A stretch of 64,000 bases of DNA from Posidonia oceanica (taxonomy: Eukaryota > Streptophyta > Magnoliopsida > Alismatales > Posidoniaceae). Positions within the stretch are counted from its first letter, which is position 1, and each line of letters begins with the position of its first letter. The stretch is from positions 434,001 to 498,000 of the forward strand of contig JAZBRS010000077.1 of assembly GCA_037176725.1 (NCBI GenBank), read 5' to 3'. The notes beneath the pieces are model-generated. The model was not told the origin of the DNA. It did not search any database and saw only the letters and a list, made by a program, of their open reading frames with translations. A program made the position numbers and the translations under genes. Below, in pieces: positions 22,680 through 33,677 of the stretch.

Positions 22680-22970
22680 TTTAAGGTGTGACCTAGGGTT
22701 TATGTGAATGTTACCTAGGGTTTTGTGCTAGTGTTTTGATGGGTTTTAACCTAGGTTTTCTAGGGTTTTAAAGTGTAGGTTTTACCTAGGGTTTTCTAGG
22801 GTTTAGGTTTAGGTTTAGCTAGGGTTTTCTAGGGTTTTAAGGTTTAGTTTTACCAAGGGTTTTCTAGGGTTTAGGTTTAGGTTTACCTAGGGTTTTCTAG
22901 GGTTTTAAGGTTTAGGCTTTTCTAGGGTTTTAAGGTTTAGGGTTTTCTAGGGTTTAGGCTTTTTTTAAAA
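22680..22970 (-). repeat. CTAGGGTTTT-type short repeats in the B LTR
   Basis: Overlapping 'ggttttctagggtttaggttt' units fill the start of U3. The C LTR has fewer related units ('aaaccctaggtcaaacacta') at the same place. This is an LTR feature and not a telomere array. Confidence 0.7.
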
Positions 22971-23059
22971 TTTTTAATTTTCTGGTTTTTTTTGTGGGGG
23001 TTTTCTAAGTCATTTTACCAGAGAGCCACTAGACAGGGGTCAAAAGCGGGGTGTCAACA

Positions 23060-23080
23060 GATGCCACTCCCTGAGCGAGG
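23060..23080 (-). other. Polypurine tract of element B
   Basis: The minus strand reads GCTCAGGGAGTGGCATC directly before the LTR start TGTTGACA. Elements A and C have AGGGAGGGGCAT here, so B has a G-to-T change in the tract. Confidence 0.8.
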
Positions 23081-23645
23081 TCAAGGGGACCGTGGCCGCT
23101 ACTCAGGGTTGACAAGACACCCCACCTGACCAGCGAGAGCCAGGTGCTATTGGCGTGAGCCACATATCCGGCGGATGCACCGAAAATCATGACCCAATGC
23201 CGAAATGCGAATGCAATATGCAGATGCGAATGCGGATGCGAACGTGGATGCCAATGCGATGCAATGATGATGCTAAAAATAAACCTATGCTAATGTCTGC
23301 CACGCTGAACTCTACGTGGGAGATGCGGGCGATGCATTCTGACATGATGCGAGCTGCGACCCTACTGCGGAAAACATGCGATGATTGTGTGTATGATGTT
23401 GATGCTGCTATCTAGCATGTGATGCTGGTACTGCTACCTAGCATGCAATGCTAATGCAATGAATAATGAGTTGACGGACTCATTGCCGGACAGTTTGGGT
23501 TATCGGCCCAAGGAGTTGATGGACTCACCACCAGATAGTTGCGGTTATCAGCCCAAAGAAAGGACGCTAGATAGGGTGACGGGTGTCAACCGAGCAGTTT
23601 GGGCTGCCAGCCCGAAAGAGGATACTAGGAGCAGCAAAATAAGAT

Positions 23646-23673
23646 GCCCCTGGTATAAGCAATGATACCAGGG
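23646..23673 (-). other. 3' UTR hairpin, element B copy 1
   Basis: Plus-strand arms CCCCTGGTATAA (23,646-23,657) and TGATACCAGGGG (23,662-23,673) enclose a 4-nt loop; 11 of 12 positions pair. It lies in a module also containing 'gcagcaaaataagatg' and 'gacagtcgaagc'. Confidence 0.8.
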
Positions 23674-23942
23674 GACAGTCGAAGCACCCATGGCATCGAA
23701 AGTAGGGTTGGACAGTTATGACGGGTGTTAACCGAGCAGTTAGGGCTGCCAGCCCAGAAAGAAGGAAGCAAACAGACGTGACATCGGAATGGCACGGAAA
23801 GGAGCTCGCAAAAAAGGCAAGCAAAAAAGGGGAAGCAGACATGACTTTGAAAAGGCATGCAAAGGGCTTGATCTCAAAACATCGAGGAAACAAGCAGACA
23901 TGACCTCAGAAGGGCATGCAAAGGGCCTACGAAACGGCAAGT

Positions 23943-24440
23943 AGACATGACCTCGAAAGGGCATGCAAAGAGACTTGAAGCAAGCAGACATGACCTCGAA
24001 AGGGCATGCAAAGGAGCTTGAAGCAAGCAGACATGACCTCGAAAGGGCATGCAAAGGGGCTTGAAGCAAGCAGACATGACCTCCAAAGGGCATGCAAAGG
24101 AGCTTGAAGCAAGCAGACATGACCTCGAAAGGGCATGCAAAGGAGCTTGAAGCAAGTAGACATGACCTCGAAAGGGCATGCAAAGGGGCTTGAAGCAAGT
24201 AGACATGACCTCGAAAGGGCATGCAAGGGTGCTTGAAGCAAGCAGACACGACCTCGAAAGGGCATGCAAAGGGGCTTGAAGCAAGCAGACATGACCTTGA
24301 AAGGGAATGCAAAGGGACTTGAAGCAAGCAGACATGACCTCGAAAGGGCATGCAAAGGGGCTTGAAGCAAGCAGATAAGACCTCGAAAGAGCATGCAAAG
24401 GGGCTTGAAGCAAGCAAACATGACCTCGAAAGGACATGCA
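23943..24440 (-). repeat. 43-bp tandem array, about 11.6 copies, 3' UTR of B
   Basis: The unit starts AGACATGACCTCGAAAGGGC and ends CTTGAAGCAAGC. Starts at 23,943, 23,986 and 24,029 confirm the 43-bp period. Copies are nearly identical, which implies recent expansion. Confidence 0.92.
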
Positions 24441-24455
24441 AAGGGGTCGCAAAAT

Positions 24456-25380
24456 GGCAAGCGAACAAGGAGAAATAGACATGACTTCGAAAAGGCATGC
24501 AAAAGGCTTGTCCTTGAAACATTGAGGAGACGAGCAGACATGACCCCGAAAGGGCATGCAAAGGGCTCGCAAAAAGGCAAGCGAACAAGGAGAAACAGGC
24601 ATGACTTTGAAAAGGCATGCAAAAGGCTCGTCCTCGAAACATCGAGGAGACGAGCAGACATGACCCCGAAAGGGCATGCAAAGGGCTCGCAAAACGGCAA
24701 GCGAACAAGGAGAAACAGACATGACTTCGAAAAGGCATGCAAAGGGGCTCACAAAACGGCAAGTGAACTAGGAGAAACAGACATGACTTCGAAAAGGCAT
24801 GCAAAAGGCTTGTCCATGAAACATCGAGGAGACGAGCAAACATGACCCCGAAAGGGCATACAAAGGGCTCACAAAACGGCAAGCGAACAAGAAGAAACAA
24901 ACATGACTTCGAAAAGGCATGCAAAAGGCTCGTCCTCAAAACATCGAGGAGACGAGCAGATATGACCCCAAAAGGGCATGTAAAGGGCTCGCAAAATGGC
25001 AAGTGAACAAGGAGAAACAGACATGACTTCGAAAAGACATGCAAAAGGCTCGTCGTCGAAACATCGAGGAGACGAGCAGACATGACCCCAAAAGGACATG
25101 CAAAGGGCTCGCAACATGGCAAGCAAAAGAGAAAAAACAAACATGACTTCGAAAAAGCATGCAAAAGGTTCGTCCTCGAAACATCGAGGAGACGAGCAGA
25201 CATGACCCCAAAAGGGCATGCAAAGGGCTCGCAAAACGGCAAGCGAATGAGGAAAATAGACATGACTTCGAAAAGTCATGCAAAGGGCTTGCAAAAAGGC
25301 AAGCAAACAAGGAAAGCAGACATGACTTCAAAAAGTCATGCAAAGGGCTTGCAAAAAGGCAAGCAAACGCACAAAATGCC
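24456..25380 (-). repeat. 120-bp higher-order tandem array built from 60-bp halves
   Basis: The block GGCAAGCGAAC recurs at 24,456, 24,576, 24,696, 24,758, 24,878, 24,998, 25,118, 25,238, 25,298 and 25,358. The steps are 120, 120, 62, 120, 120, 120, 120, 60 and 60. Each 120-bp unit is two diverged halves, and every half keeps an 'agacatgac(t/c)(t/c)cgaaa' core also found in the adjacent 43-bp unit. Confidence 0.9.
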
Positions 25381-25417
25381 AGGAAGAGAATGATACCATA
25401 GGGCAGCAAAAAAGATG

Positions 25418-25445
25418 CCCCTAGTATTAGGGATGATACCACGGG
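25418..25445 (-). other. 3' UTR hairpin, element B copy 2 (decayed)
   Basis: Plus-strand arms CCCCTAGTATTA (25,418-25,429) and TGATACCACGGG (25,434-25,445) enclose loop GGGA. Two positions do not pair and one is a wobble pair. It sits in the same module as copy 1. Confidence 0.65.
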
Positions 25446-25909
25446 ACAGCTGAAGCGTCCTTGGTATCAAAAAAATGACGAACATAGATAAAGCTAACGT
25501 GCTTGTCAAACAGGTAGTTAAGGCTACCAGCCCGGCGGAGATCCGGCTGGGGGCACTCGATGGCTATGCTCGTCTTGGCGGTGTTGGCCTGCAGAGATTC
25601 TGGCACCTTGGGGGAGTGCAGGGTTTGCCTGGTAGCCTTCCCTGACGCTGAGAGTGTTGGCAGTTGCTTCTGTACTTGCAAGCTATCAGGATCTGATAAT
25701 GCCCTCCTCATGGCTCTGAGGGGCTGGAGCAGTATGCTGAAGATATGATTGTAAGACCATGCATGCATCATGTTATGGAAAGCAAGCCAAACACATAAGT
25801 AAGCGGTTCAAAACATCCTTGCATTAAACAAAGTCTCGATTACACGCCTATAACAGGTTGAACAGAGTACAACAAGACTCAAAAAGGGATAGGCATATGT
25901 ACAAACGCC

Positions 25910-27062
25910 CTAGTCGGTCCGTGCCTTCTTCGACCTCCTGGTGTCAGGAAATAGAGGTGCACTAGGTGGGATCTCGTTGATAGGCCAAAGCCCCTGCACT
26001 TCAGTTAGATACTCAAGAGTACATCCTGAGCCCTTCACAGCAGCAATGTCTGTTGATTTCACCCCATGGCGCATAAGGTCGGCTAGCTCTGTGGTGGCAG
26101 CGATCGTGCTGAAAGGATAGGACTGGAGCAGCTTCGATGCCATACTGTCGAATAAAGCCCCTTGCTAGAAACCAAACTGTTGCATGACCTGGACGGGGTG
26201 ATACTCCATGCCTTTGGTGAACCCCGGCAGGACGACCAGTCACATGTCGCGGGCGCCGAAGAAAACAATGAATGGCTCTACTGCAAATGGGATGATATGC
26301 CAAGTCACTGTATCATCTGTCAGCTTTTCCAGCCTTTCATACTCCTCGTGGACAGTCTTGATGGTCTTGGTATGGCTGCTGCTGTAGTATGTCTCAAATG
26401 CATGTTTCTGGGGGCGCAGGATGTCTATCTCCATATGTCCGGCCAGCCACACCTATACCGGAGCCCCACAGCGATGAAAGTGGTGGCAGCGGTGCGAAAT
26501 GCGGTCCAACCCGCGGTATGTTTCAGCTAGGACGACAGGTGCCAGGTCAATTTGGTGGGTCACCACAGCAAGGGCGATCTCCACAACCTTAAATAGCGAC
26601 AGTCATCCGGCCATGGCTGAAGATTAGCTCACCCAGGAAGCGGGTGACGAAGCCACGGAGCCATAGTTCATCTCCCAGTGCGGCACACTTTTTCGAGACT
26701 TCCTCAAAGTAGTTCAGGCAGAGTGTAGGTATAGGCCCGTCAGTGCATACCAGTCTCTTCTCGCAGCGTTGTGTAGAGAGTCCAAGTAGCTCTCCCAAGA
26801 CAGCGACATAGCCAGTACGCCTCATGAACACAGCTGGTCCCATGAGCGTGGAGAAATCACAGATCTGGCGTACTTCCTCTAGTGTTGGCGTTAATTTCGT
26901 CCTACCAAAGCGAAAGACATGGTGCGCTGGCTTCCAAAACCTTGCAGCAGCGCACAAGAGATGTCGGCTTACTTCAACATCAGCAGCTTTCAAAAGCTTG
27001 GATGGTATGCCCCACAAGCACAGCTTCTCACGATCAGCCTTAGTGAGCATGGCAATCCACTC
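25910..27062 (-). pseudogene. DUF7745/plant-mobile-domain-like ORF downstream of pol, broken
   Basis: On the minus strand a frame runs through M-L-T-K-A-D-R-E-K (start at 27,050). It then shows A-R-F-W-K-P-A-H-H-V-F-R-F-G and L-T-P-T-L-E-E-V, a pattern I recognise from DUF7745 / retroelement plant-mobile-domain proteins. After an extra T at about 26,588 it continues in another frame with L-A-P-V-V-L-A-E-T-Y-R-G, V-W-L-A-G-H and V-M-Q-Q-F-G-F. Stops lie at about 26,455 (TAG), 26,237 (TGA) and 26,162 (TAG); all fit CAG or CGA decay. The repaired length would be about 380 residues. Its role is unknown. Ogre elements carry an extra ORF upstream of gag, whereas here it follows integrase. The family call is from memory of the pattern. 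Confidence 0.6.
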
Positions 27063-28733
27063 TCAAAGAGTCCCGGAGCAGTGTGTCGGAGTCACCAAGG
27101 TAGGGAAACCCATTGTAGGAGAGGAAGTAGGTAGCTAGTGTAGACTGTTTGAGTACCTGTAGTCAAAGCTGCTCATCAATCCAGAACATGTATAGGCACA
27201 TAATACTGGCAGACAGAGAAGCAGATGTGCATATAAAGCTGATAAAGCAGTTCATAGATCACAGCTAACAGTCAAATCACATAATTTAAGCACATTTAGC
27301 TATGCAGGGGGGCTTTGCCTGCACAGGGTGAAGTCGCATACAAGGCACTCTTGTCCTCATCCGTGTGGAGCGAGGAGACAAGGGAAGGGGGCTTCATCCG
27401 TCTAGAACGAAGTCACAAAGGAGGGTGCGCTTGTCCTTGTCCTGCACGGAGCAAAGGAGTAAGCGAAAAGAGACTTCGTCTACCCAGAGTGAAGTCACAA
27501 AGAGACTAGGGGTGGTGCCTGGCTGCGCAAACTCAACGGCCCGCTGCCTCTAGAGTGGCTGCCCTGTCTCTGATTACTGATGCACTCTTTAGGCCGCTGC
27601 ACTAACAGTGATATGTTGCTCCGATACTTGGAGGCGGTCAACCTGCCTTGGCAGAAGTACTATCCCAGTGCCGAGCTGAGCCTTGCAGAGTGGGAGGAAA
27701 GCAGTAAAAGAAGAGATTTGATAGTGGATAGATGCATGCATGCTCTATACTAAATCTATTGCCCTCAGCATATGGAGTGCTTGATGCCTGCTGCAGAGGA
27801 AGGAGCGGTATTTGATTCACCAGACTCTACTCGGATTCCTAACTATTGGTAGCACTCCAGAATGGGTATTGGTGGTGCTTGCGTGGTGGTGTAGTGAGGA
27901 TAGGCTCCATGCCAAACTCTCAAGGAGCTACACCTACTCTTTTCATTTTTTCTTTTGCTCTCACATAGCTGTGTAGACTTCCCCTACCCCTGGCTTGGAG
28001 GTAATGGGCACCTGGTTTGGAGTTGGGGAGCTAGTGCCAGACGAGGGTGGTTTGGCCTCCTAGGACTTGTGTATTTCCCAAGCGCAACTTAGTTCTTCCT
28101 TAAGGTAGGTGAAAGGGGGTAGGATCACGCTGCTAGCCTTTGTTTCTGGGGCTGACTTCTGTTTTGTTTTTTTTTCCTTTTCTTTTTGTCTTTTTTGGCT
28201 CACAGGCTTCCGCTGTCCCTAACTTAGAGGTAATGACGCCTAGTTTTGAGACGAGGGCTAGGCCTTGCAAGGATGGCAGACTCCCAGGTGCGAAGTTTGA
28301 ATCCTCTCTAAAGCGATTCGGAGGGATAAGGTTGTGCTGCACACCTCTATCTCTAGGGCCGACTTCTGTCTTTGCCTTCTAGTCTTTTTTGTGGTGCCCA
28401 GGCTATGACATGTAGGTTTTGCTCACACTCTCTCACACCCTAGGATTTTTTCTCCCTCTGGAGGTGTAAGTCCTAGAGGGGTTTGGACATTTCGTCCGCC
28501 TCACTGGATGGTGTCTCCCTCACTGGTCAGGACATCTAAGTAGCGTTGGCTGAGGTAGAGGGTACTCCTTCCAGAGCAGGCAAGCATCTCCAATTTTTGT
28601 CATCGAGCTTATGATAGTAATGCACATAATACATTTACAACTTTCTCTGCTGATAAACAAACAAGCCTAAAATGCATGGGAAAGAAGGAATGCAAGAAGT
28701 AAGAGAGAAAGGACTCTACAAGGCAGCGGCGGG
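27063..28733 (-). mobile_element. Element B, spacer between pol and the DUF7745-like ORF
   Basis: No open frame with a known motif. About 27,300-27,560 repeats 'gaagtcacaaag' and 'cttgtcctcat/cttgtc' phrases. About 27,950-28,400 holds two to three diverged copies of a roughly 230-bp block with 'gaggtaatg(g/a)(g/c)' and a following pyrimidine tract; one pyrimidine tract ends in CACAG (about 28,204), which resembles a plus-strand splice acceptor by chance. Nothing else is recognised. Confidence 0.5.
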
Positions 28734-29960
28734 CTACTGGTAGTACTTCTTGAGGTAGCAAGAATTGACCGGCTCAGACTGCTCGACCTGGTCCATGTCC
28801 TCAAGGACTTCTGTGTCGCCGGAGAAGACCCACTTGATTAAGATGGGGCCACACCAGTTGGGCTGGAATTTTCCTCGACCATCAGGGAGATGGATGGCTC
28901 GAAGGACCATATCCCATGGGTTGAAGCTTCTAGGCCTAACTTTCTTAAGGTATGCTTTGGCCGAGCGCTTCTAGTAGTACTGAGCATGATGTATGGCCTG
29001 CAGCCTATGCTCATCAATCAGGTTCAGCTGGATGTAGCGGTCTTCGACCCATTCTGTTTCTTCCAGCTCAGCTTCTCGTAGGATCCATAGTGAGGGGATC
29101 TCTACTTCAACTGGCAGCACTGCCTCCATGCCGTACACCGAGTACAGGGTGCTCCTATGGAGGTCCGGACTGATGTCCTCTATGCCCAGAGTGCGTACAA
29201 AAGCTTGTCATGCCAATCCTTGTGAGTCTCTACAATCTTTTTCAAGATTTTGATAAGGCTCTTGTTGGTAGACTCCACTGTGCCGTTCATCTGTGGCCGA
29301 TAAGGCGAGGATCGGTGATGCTTGATATTGAAGCTCTGTAGGTAGTCCTCGATCCTCTTGGTTATGAAGTTTGTACCATTATCAGAGATGAGCACGTGTG
29401 GGACCCCATACCGGGCTATGATATTGTTTCTGATGAACTTTTCTGTAGCCACGATAGTGATTGTCTTATAGGAGGCCACTTCCACCCACTTAGTAAAGTA
29501 GTCAATCGCTACCAGAATGTAGCGATGACCATTGGAAGTTGGTGGCTATATGGCGCTGATGACATCAATCCCCTAGGTGGAGAAAGGCCATGGCGAAGAC
29601 ATGCTATGCAATTCTTGTGGGAGAGCGTGTATGAAGTTCCCATGGATTTGGCAGCTATGGCACTTGCGCACAAATTGGCAGCAATCTGCCTCCATGGTTG
29701 ACCAGAAGTAGCCTTGGAGCATAATCTCCTTGGTCAGCAACACACCGTTCATGTGAGGGCCGCAGGTCCCTACATGGACTTGGAGCATCAGTGTGTCGGC
29801 CTCCTTCTTGTCTACGCAGCCTAGGAGCATCTGGTTATAGGATCTTCTGTACAGATGTCCTGCCCCTATCACATACTTTGACGCCAGATGCGCCAAAGTC
29901 TTTCTGTTTGTCACTGAGGCGCCAGGTGGGGGGCTACCAGATTCCAGGAAGACTTTAATG
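28734..29960 (-). pseudogene. Integrase domain of the element B pol, broken
   Basis: Integrase would insert element cDNA into the host genome. The zinc-binding part reads V-H-V-G-T-C-G-P-H (about 29,785) followed by C-H-S-C-Q. The catalytic triad is present: D in G-I-D-V (just after a stop at 29,573), D in L-I-S-D-N-G-T-N-F (about 29,386) and E in G-T-V-E-S-T-N-K (about 29,275). W-to-stop (TGG to TAG) occurs at about 29,573; further stops lie near 29,555 and 29,180. A frameshift near 29,145 is needed before V-Y-G-M-E-A-V-L-P. The frame ends after N-S-C-Y-L-K-K-Y-Y-Q at a TAG at 28,734-28,736. No chromodomain was seen, consistent with Tat and unlike chromoviruses. Confidence 0.85.
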
Positions 29961-30069
29961 TCATGATACCATGGAAGTTCATCTGCTAGATCTGCCCCCT
30001 CGATAGTCATACAGTGTGCGGGTTGTTCCACACGAGAGACTAATACGTCCACTGCACGGCCATCGGGTA

Positions 30070-30455
30070 TTGAGAGCCAAGATGCTAAGGTTGCCAGAGC
30101 ATCGGCATAGGTGTTCTTGGCCCTATTCATGTAGGTGAAGTAGATGCTTTCGAATTCTTCTATCAGCTTCAGCAAGCATTCATGGTAAGGTACCAGCTTA
30201 GGGTCCTTAGTCTTCCAGTCACCGTTGACCTGGGAGATGAGCAACATTGCATCTCCGTGTACATGCAGCTTGCGTACATCATGCTCGAGTGCAACTTGCA
30301 GTCCCAGAAGGCAGGCTTCATACTCTGCCTCATTATTGGTGCAAGGGAATGTCATCTTCCTTGCAAATGGGATCAGCTCTCCCTTCGGCGTTGCTAAGAC
30401 AGCACCGATGCCTCTGCCCCTTCTATTAACTGTGCCATCAAAGTACAGATGCCAC
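30070..30455 (-). pseudogene. RNase H domain of the element B pol
   Basis: RNase H would degrade the RNA strand during reverse transcription. Acidic catalytic residues are visible in order: L-Y-F-D-G (about 30,440), N-N-E-A-E-Y-E-A (about 30,330), V-H-G-D-A-M (about 30,250) and N-T-Y-A-D-A-L-A. The N-terminal part is separated by stops from the RT frame (TAG at 30,602 and another near 30,455), and the frame otherwise continues into integrase. The F-D-G / E-A-E-Y-E-A pattern is the kind seen in plant Tat elements. Confidence 0.8.
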
Positions 30456-30601
30456 TATAGTTCGTCTTCAGGATCATCCTGCTCTGAATCCTCCATGGTG
30501 AATAGAATGTCTTCATCAGGGAACTGTGTCTGTAGAGGCTGATATTCAAGTAAGGGGAAGTCAGCCAGATGATCCGCCATGGCTTGCCCCTTCATTGACT
30601 T

Positions 30602-31890
30602 CTATGTGACGAAGGTGATGTCGTACTGAGACAATAATACCAGCCACTTAACACATCTGCCCACCATAGCCGGCTTCTGGAAAAGGAACTTGATGGGGTC
30701 ATGCCAGCATAAGAGCTGGACCAGGTGTGTCATCATGCAATGCCTTAGCTTCTGTGCGGTCCAGACCAGAGATAGGCAGGTCTTCTCTATGGTGCTATAC
30801 CTGGCTTCGCAATCAGTGAACTTCTTGCTCAGGTAATAGATGGCACGCTCCTTTCTACCGGTTTCATCTTGTTGGCCCTGGACGGCGCCCATGGAATGCT
30901 GCGTGGTAGAAAGGTAGAGGAACAGAGGTCTCCCTGGCACTGAGGAGACTAGGACAGGAGGCTTGATCAGGAGCTGCTTGATCTTGTCAAACGTAGCTTG
31001 GCACTCCTCGCTCCAGTGGATCTGTGCATTCTTCTTCAGGAGCATGAAAATCGGTTCGCAGATAGGCGTGAGCTGTCCGATGAACCAACTGATATACTGC
31101 AGACGTCCTAGCAGGCCTCTGACTTCCTTCTCAGTCTTGGGGGGTGGCATATCCACGATGGCTTTGGCCTTGCTCGGGTCCACTTCAATCCCCCTCTGGC
31201 CAACAATGTAGCCCAGCAGCTTGCCAGATGATACCCCGAATACACATTTACTAGGGTTATGGCGAAGCTTGTACTTCCTCAGGCAGTTAAAGAACTTCTT
31301 GAGGCAGATAAGGTGATCCTCAGGCTCTCTAGACTTAGCAATAATGTCGTCCACATAGACCTCAACTTCTTGGTGCATGAGGTTGTGGAATAATGCTGAC
31401 ATCGCCCTTTGATATGTTGCTCCAGCGTTCTTGAGTCCAAATGGCATGACTTGATAGCAGAAGACTCCCCAGGGGGTGATAAAAGAAGTCTTTTCCATGT
31501 CTTCTTCTGCCATTCTAATTTGGTTGTAGTCGGAGAAGCCGTCCATGAAGGAGAGCATCTTGTGCCTTGCAGTGTTGTCCACCAGGACGTCGATGTGCGG
31601 TAGGGGGAAGTTGTCCTTAGGATTGGCTTTGTTCAGATCCCTATAATCAATGCACATACGGACCCGTCCATCCTTCTTGGGCACAAGCACGACATTCGCC
31701 AGCCATTCTGGATAGAGGACGACCTTGAGAAAACCAATGCTGTGCTGCTTCATGATTTCCTCTTTGATTTTGAGCAGCCACTACGGTCGCCACTTCCGAA
31801 GTTTCTACTTTACTGGCTTTGCGTCTGGATCTAGAGGCAAGTTGTGCACCATGATCTCGACATCAAGGCCGACTATGTCTTCCTAACTCT
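30602..31890 (-). pseudogene. Reverse transcriptase domain of the element B pol
   Basis: RT copies the element RNA into cDNA. Visible motifs are V-L-V-P-K-K-D-G-R-V-R-M-C-I-D-Y-R-D-L-N, P-L-P-H-I-D, S-F-M-D-G-F-S-D-Y-N-Q-I, F-C-Y-Q-V-M-P-F-G-L-K-N-A-G, and the active site E-V-Y-V-D-D-I-I at about 31,346-31,357. The connection domain follows. The open stretch from 31,753 to 30,602 is the longest intact coding piece in the window (383 codons). Stops lie upstream, between M-E-Y-A-D-V-F-A (about 31,889) and this stretch. The ending F-V-T-stop-K-S-M-K-G fits CAG to TAG. It shares a frame with gag and protease, so pol was probably part of one polyprotein. Confidence 0.92.
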
Positions 31891-33677
31891 AGGCGAAGAC
31901 ATCTGCATATTCCATAAGGAATGCAATAAACTCTGCTCTAGCCTGGGGTGCCAGTAGGGCGCTGATGCGGACCTCCTTGACATCTTCAGCTGTGCCAATG
32001 TTGATAACCTCTGTCTCTTCCTCGACATAGAGGTTGGGCCCTTCTAGGTCGTCATCATAAAGCTGGAACTCAAGCGGTGGTTCATCATTCTCATCTACGC
32101 CTGTATCGTCCTCCTTATATGCAATGAGTTCCGAGAGGATCTCCTTCTCAAATGTGGGGTCTGTAATGTCAAAGGAGTGGACATGTTCCGCCTCTTGATC
32201 CTGATGACACCTTAGGATGGTCATGCTCACCCAAGTATTTCTGTAGGCTCGGTGGGTGGCGTCTGCTTCAGTGGCCCCTAGTCTCATTGACTGATCTGGC
32301 TACTCTATCTGTTCTAGCTGCTCTGGCACCACTGTCACTGCTGGGACTGCCTGGACTGCTAGGACTGCTCTGCTTGCTACTGCTACTGTCTGTACTGTCT
32401 CCTCCTCCGCATTCTCAGATGCACTTGCGGGGAGTACCGGAGACGGACAACTGTCCTCTAAGCGACGAAACTGTGCATTGTTGCCAAATGCGCTGCCCGT
32501 GCGGGGCATGTGCCGCACGAACCACCTAGACCCGCCTTCTAGCTGCGGAGTGATCAACTCGTCTAGTCTAGTGGGTGCTGTCTGTGGTTCTTCTTCCAAG
32601 ACCATAATGAAGGAACGGTCTTGCGGTGGGGAGCGATCCGTGGCCACGGCTTTTCCTTTCCTCAACACCTGCTGCTCGGCGGCGTCTTCAGCCAACACCG
32701 TGAGTTGCTCTTGGAAAAGCGATTCCAAGTCTCTGAGCCTGTCAGCCACCTAGGCTTCTGCAGTCGCACCATCCTCGTCTTCAGAGGGTGTGTCGACGTA
32801 ATAGGCACAGACGGCCTCTTTAGAGTCCTGCTCGGCGATTCCTCCACCTAACGGTCTGCTCTGGCTTCCAGACATATCACCACCCGGGGCGTCTGCTCTG
32901 TTACTGGCTAGCCAGCTGGCTGACCTCCTAGCGTGGCTGGTTGCGGCACTGGGGCAATCAGAGATGCGAATAGGCTGGCCAGGGATGCCACTGACGGTGG
33001 CATCGACAGGGACAGTGCTGTGGCTAGGGGGAGGCAAAGGCGCACTTCTGAAGGTCCAATAGCTGGACGGTTGCTCTAGGGAATGAAGCGCCGGCACCCA
33101 TGTGTGATAGTGGTTGTTTCTCTGTAGTAGCGGTGGGGGTCTTCCACAATGTTGGATCTGCAAAAGCTGACGGTGGTATGGCTGATGGCATTGCCTGCTT
33201 TGCTTGTGGAGTTGCTGATGAGGCGGGCTGAGTCACGCCGTCGCCTGAATCGACTGATTGCACCCTCGGAAAAGGTAACTTCGGTATTGGTGCGGCTGCG
33301 GCTGCGAGTGGACAGGTGGCTAGTGCCTGTAGAAGTGCTCCTGACTCTGGAACTGTCAATGTAGTTGTCATAGGCACTAGTGAAGCTTTAGAGGGGGAAG
33401 AGGCTATCATTCCTGACATAGAGTTTGTAGAATCTGCCACTGTACCAGTAGAGGGAATGGCCAGACAAACTGACCAGGAGATTGCAGGGCTGACCTGGGC
33501 CTCTTCCTTGGACTGTGCTGGGACAACCGTGCCGAACTGCTCCTCACCGGAATAATAGTCCTCTATGCAGACCCACTCCTCTATCAGTAGTGGGGGGCTC
33601 TGGCACGGTGCTGGCTGGGCTGTTGCTGGGCTCGTGTTCGGGTCGAGAATACCTGCACTGACAAAGTTAGTGAGGTC
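31889..33677 (-). pseudogene. Linker between protease and RT in element B
   Basis: This acidic, low-complexity region includes frames ending E-Q-L-E-Q-I-E at 32,300 and an open stretch of 132 codons (32,287-31,889) with N-D-E-P-P-L-E-F-Q-L-Y and M-E-Y-A-D-V-F-A, the usual lead-in to plant gypsy RT. Frame changes occur near 33,160. I assign no enzymatic function; it is spacer polyprotein sequence. Confidence 0.6.

Larger units (their letters stand above)
18227..23059 (-). mobile_element. 3' LTR of element B, 4,833 bp
   Basis: On the minus strand it starts TGTTGACACCCC, immediately after the polypurine tract, and ends GGTCACA. The last 1.15 kb (18,227-19,381) matches the 5' LTR remnant at 38,691-39,812 almost throughout. 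The conserved Tat-type LTR end (GGAGTCGCCACCTAG, then the 'ggtgttaggcacccc' block near 18,585) is present. U3 holds a purine-rich tract and repeats of 'ctagggttttctaggg' type. The middle holds tandem 90-bp repeats. The frames seen here are low complexity and I do not call them genes. Confidence 0.85.
23081..25909 (-). mobile_element. 3' UTR of element B, repeat modules, no gene
   Basis: The stretch holds family modules also present in A and C: an atg/gat-rich block next to the PPT, 'gagttgacggactcat...gatagttagggctatc' units (about 23,463-23,560) and the CCCCT-type hairpin modules. Between them lie the 43-bp and 60/120-bp arrays. A long open frame across the arrays on the minus strand exists only because 60 and 120 are multiples of three. 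Confidence 0.75.

Noticed and set aside
22144..22684. Several overlapping K/E/G-rich frames of 105-168 codons
   Set aside because: They translate a purine-rich tract in the B LTR in multiple frames and both strands. This is low-complexity sequence and not a gene.
22680..22970. Possible internal telomere repeats (TTTAGGG-like)
   Set aside because: Units are mixed 'ctagggtttt' and 'taggttt' forms, not regular TTTAGGG. Related units occur at the same LTR position in element C, so they are LTR sequence.
23740..25263. A 507-codon open frame on the minus strand
   Set aside because: It spans the 43-bp and 120-bp tandem arrays and the predicted protein is a simple repeat. The 60/120-bp units are multiples of three, so openness is automatic. 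It has no domain and lies in the 3' UTR of element B.
28190..28210. Possible intron acceptor (pyrimidine tract plus CACAG)
   Set aside because: It is on the strand opposite to element B coding sequence, and no donor or exon is evident.
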